Shown here: positions 63,659 to 64,000 of the stretch, piece after piece
Layout: each line of letters starts with the position of its first letter
How positions within the stretch are numbered: position 1 is the first letter of the stretch
Source: JARKPK01 sp964631235
GTDB taxonomy: Bacteria; Planctomycetota; Planctomycetia; Pirellulales; Thermoguttaceae
DNA length: 64,000 bases
NCBI GenBank assembly: GCA_964631235.1
Contig: CAZVZX010000001.1
Span: 62,001-126,000 of the forward strand
Direction of reading: 5' to 3'
Position numbers and translations under genes: made by a program
Notes under the pieces: model-generated
Seen by the model: only the letters and a program-made list of their open reading frames with translations
Database searches by the model: none
Told to the model about the DNA's origin: nothing

Positions 63659-64000
63659 CTACAGTCCACGACGGTCCTTCAAGATCGGACGCAATTCGCT
63701 GACGAAATCGCGGGCATCTTTGAACTGGCGATAAACGCTGGCGAATCGCACGTAGGCCACCTCGTCCAATTCGCGCAAGTGTTGCATGACCAGCTCGCCG
63801 ATATGGCGGCTTTCGACCTCGGTTTGGAAGTTGCTTTCCAATTCGCTTTCGACGGCCGCAACCACCCGCTCGATCTCCGCATCGCTGATCGGCCGCTTCC
63901 AACACGCCTTTTCCAAACCGCGTTTCAGTTTATCGTGATCGAACGGTTCCCGGGTTTGATCCTTCTTGATTACGCGAATCGTGAGCCGCTCGATGCGTTC
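63659..64000 (-). CDS. nrdR: Transcriptional repressor NrdR (3' part, cut by window edge)
   Basis: The last 113 residues of NrdR, which represses ribonucleotide reductase genes in response to dATP/ATP. The frame runs to base 64000 without a start: ERIERLTIRVIKKDQTREPF, then RGLEKACWKRPISDAEIERV, IGELVMQHLRELDEVAYVRF and ASVYRQFKDARDFVSEL. That is most of the ATP-cone domain; the N-terminal zinc ribbon lies outside the window. The length from cone to stop is normal. Confidence 0.95.
   Translation of the reverse strand, partial: ERIERLTIRVIKKDQTREPFDHDKLKRGLEKACWKRPISDAEIERVVAAVESELESNFQTEVESRHIGELVMQHLRELDEVAYVRFASVYRQFKDARDFVSELRPILKDRRGL

Overview
The window is high-GC DNA from a member of the Planctomycetota, most likely a Pirellulales-type bacterium. 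The evidence is the density of families typical of that phylum. They include three Tat-exported Gfo/Idh/MocA proteins, a DUF1549/DUF1553 - DUF1501 - PPC-domain cluster, a Tat-exported DUF4159 protein, a PL10 pectate lyase, a parallel beta-helix protein, an octaheme cytochrome with TPRs, a lone giant secretin and a SecD-SecF fusion. Several genes start with GTG behind strong Shine-Dalgarno sequences. No tRNA, rRNA, CRISPR array or intact transposon was seen.

Layout: 0-5 kb holds a PLP aminotransferase, a CAP-domain protein and two thioredoxin-fold lipoproteins. 5-26 kb is mostly exported or envelope functions: Gfo/Idh/MocA proteins, DUF4159, an SSS symporter, protoporphyrinogen oxidase, pectate lyase, the DUF1549-DUF1501-PPC cluster, and LRR and HEAT-like proteins. 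25.7-30.5 kb carries a FecCD permease without visible partners, then secDF and yajC, with a good sigma-70-type promoter upstream of yajC. 30.6-33.8 kb is an accessory island of polymorphic-toxin debris on the minus strand: two C-terminal toxin tips (one HINT+HNH-like, one restriction-endonuclease-like), their likely immunity genes, a CdiI-type immunity gene, and two pieces of one HINT domain that share an exact 37-bp direct repeat.

34-49.5 kb returns to housekeeping and energy genes: a YbaK-type deacylase, a membrane-anchored isoaspartyl methyltransferase, pyruvate:ferredoxin oxidoreductase overlapping a dihydroorotate-dehydrogenase-like gene, UvrC without its HhH tail, a SufR-like regulator, the octaheme-TPR cytochrome and an HtrA protease. 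49.8-64 kb holds the 1400-residue secretin, a GYF_2 membrane protein, a PHP-like protein with a substituted metal motif, a DnaJ/CbpA chaperone, rnpA, a beta-helix protein, a polyprenyl synthase and the 3' part of nrdR at the window edge.

The most striking signal outside genes is a dispersed repeat of about 100 bp, found at least twelve times (some copies degenerate) in intergenic gaps and in both orientations. It has a short 5' hairpin (AACCGC...GCGGTT), a larger stem-loop (best case GCGCACAATCG...CGATTGTGCGC) and a conserved GGAACTATTCGGC-like tail. I do not recognise it as a named family. Together with the toxin island it is the best candidate for undescribed biology here.
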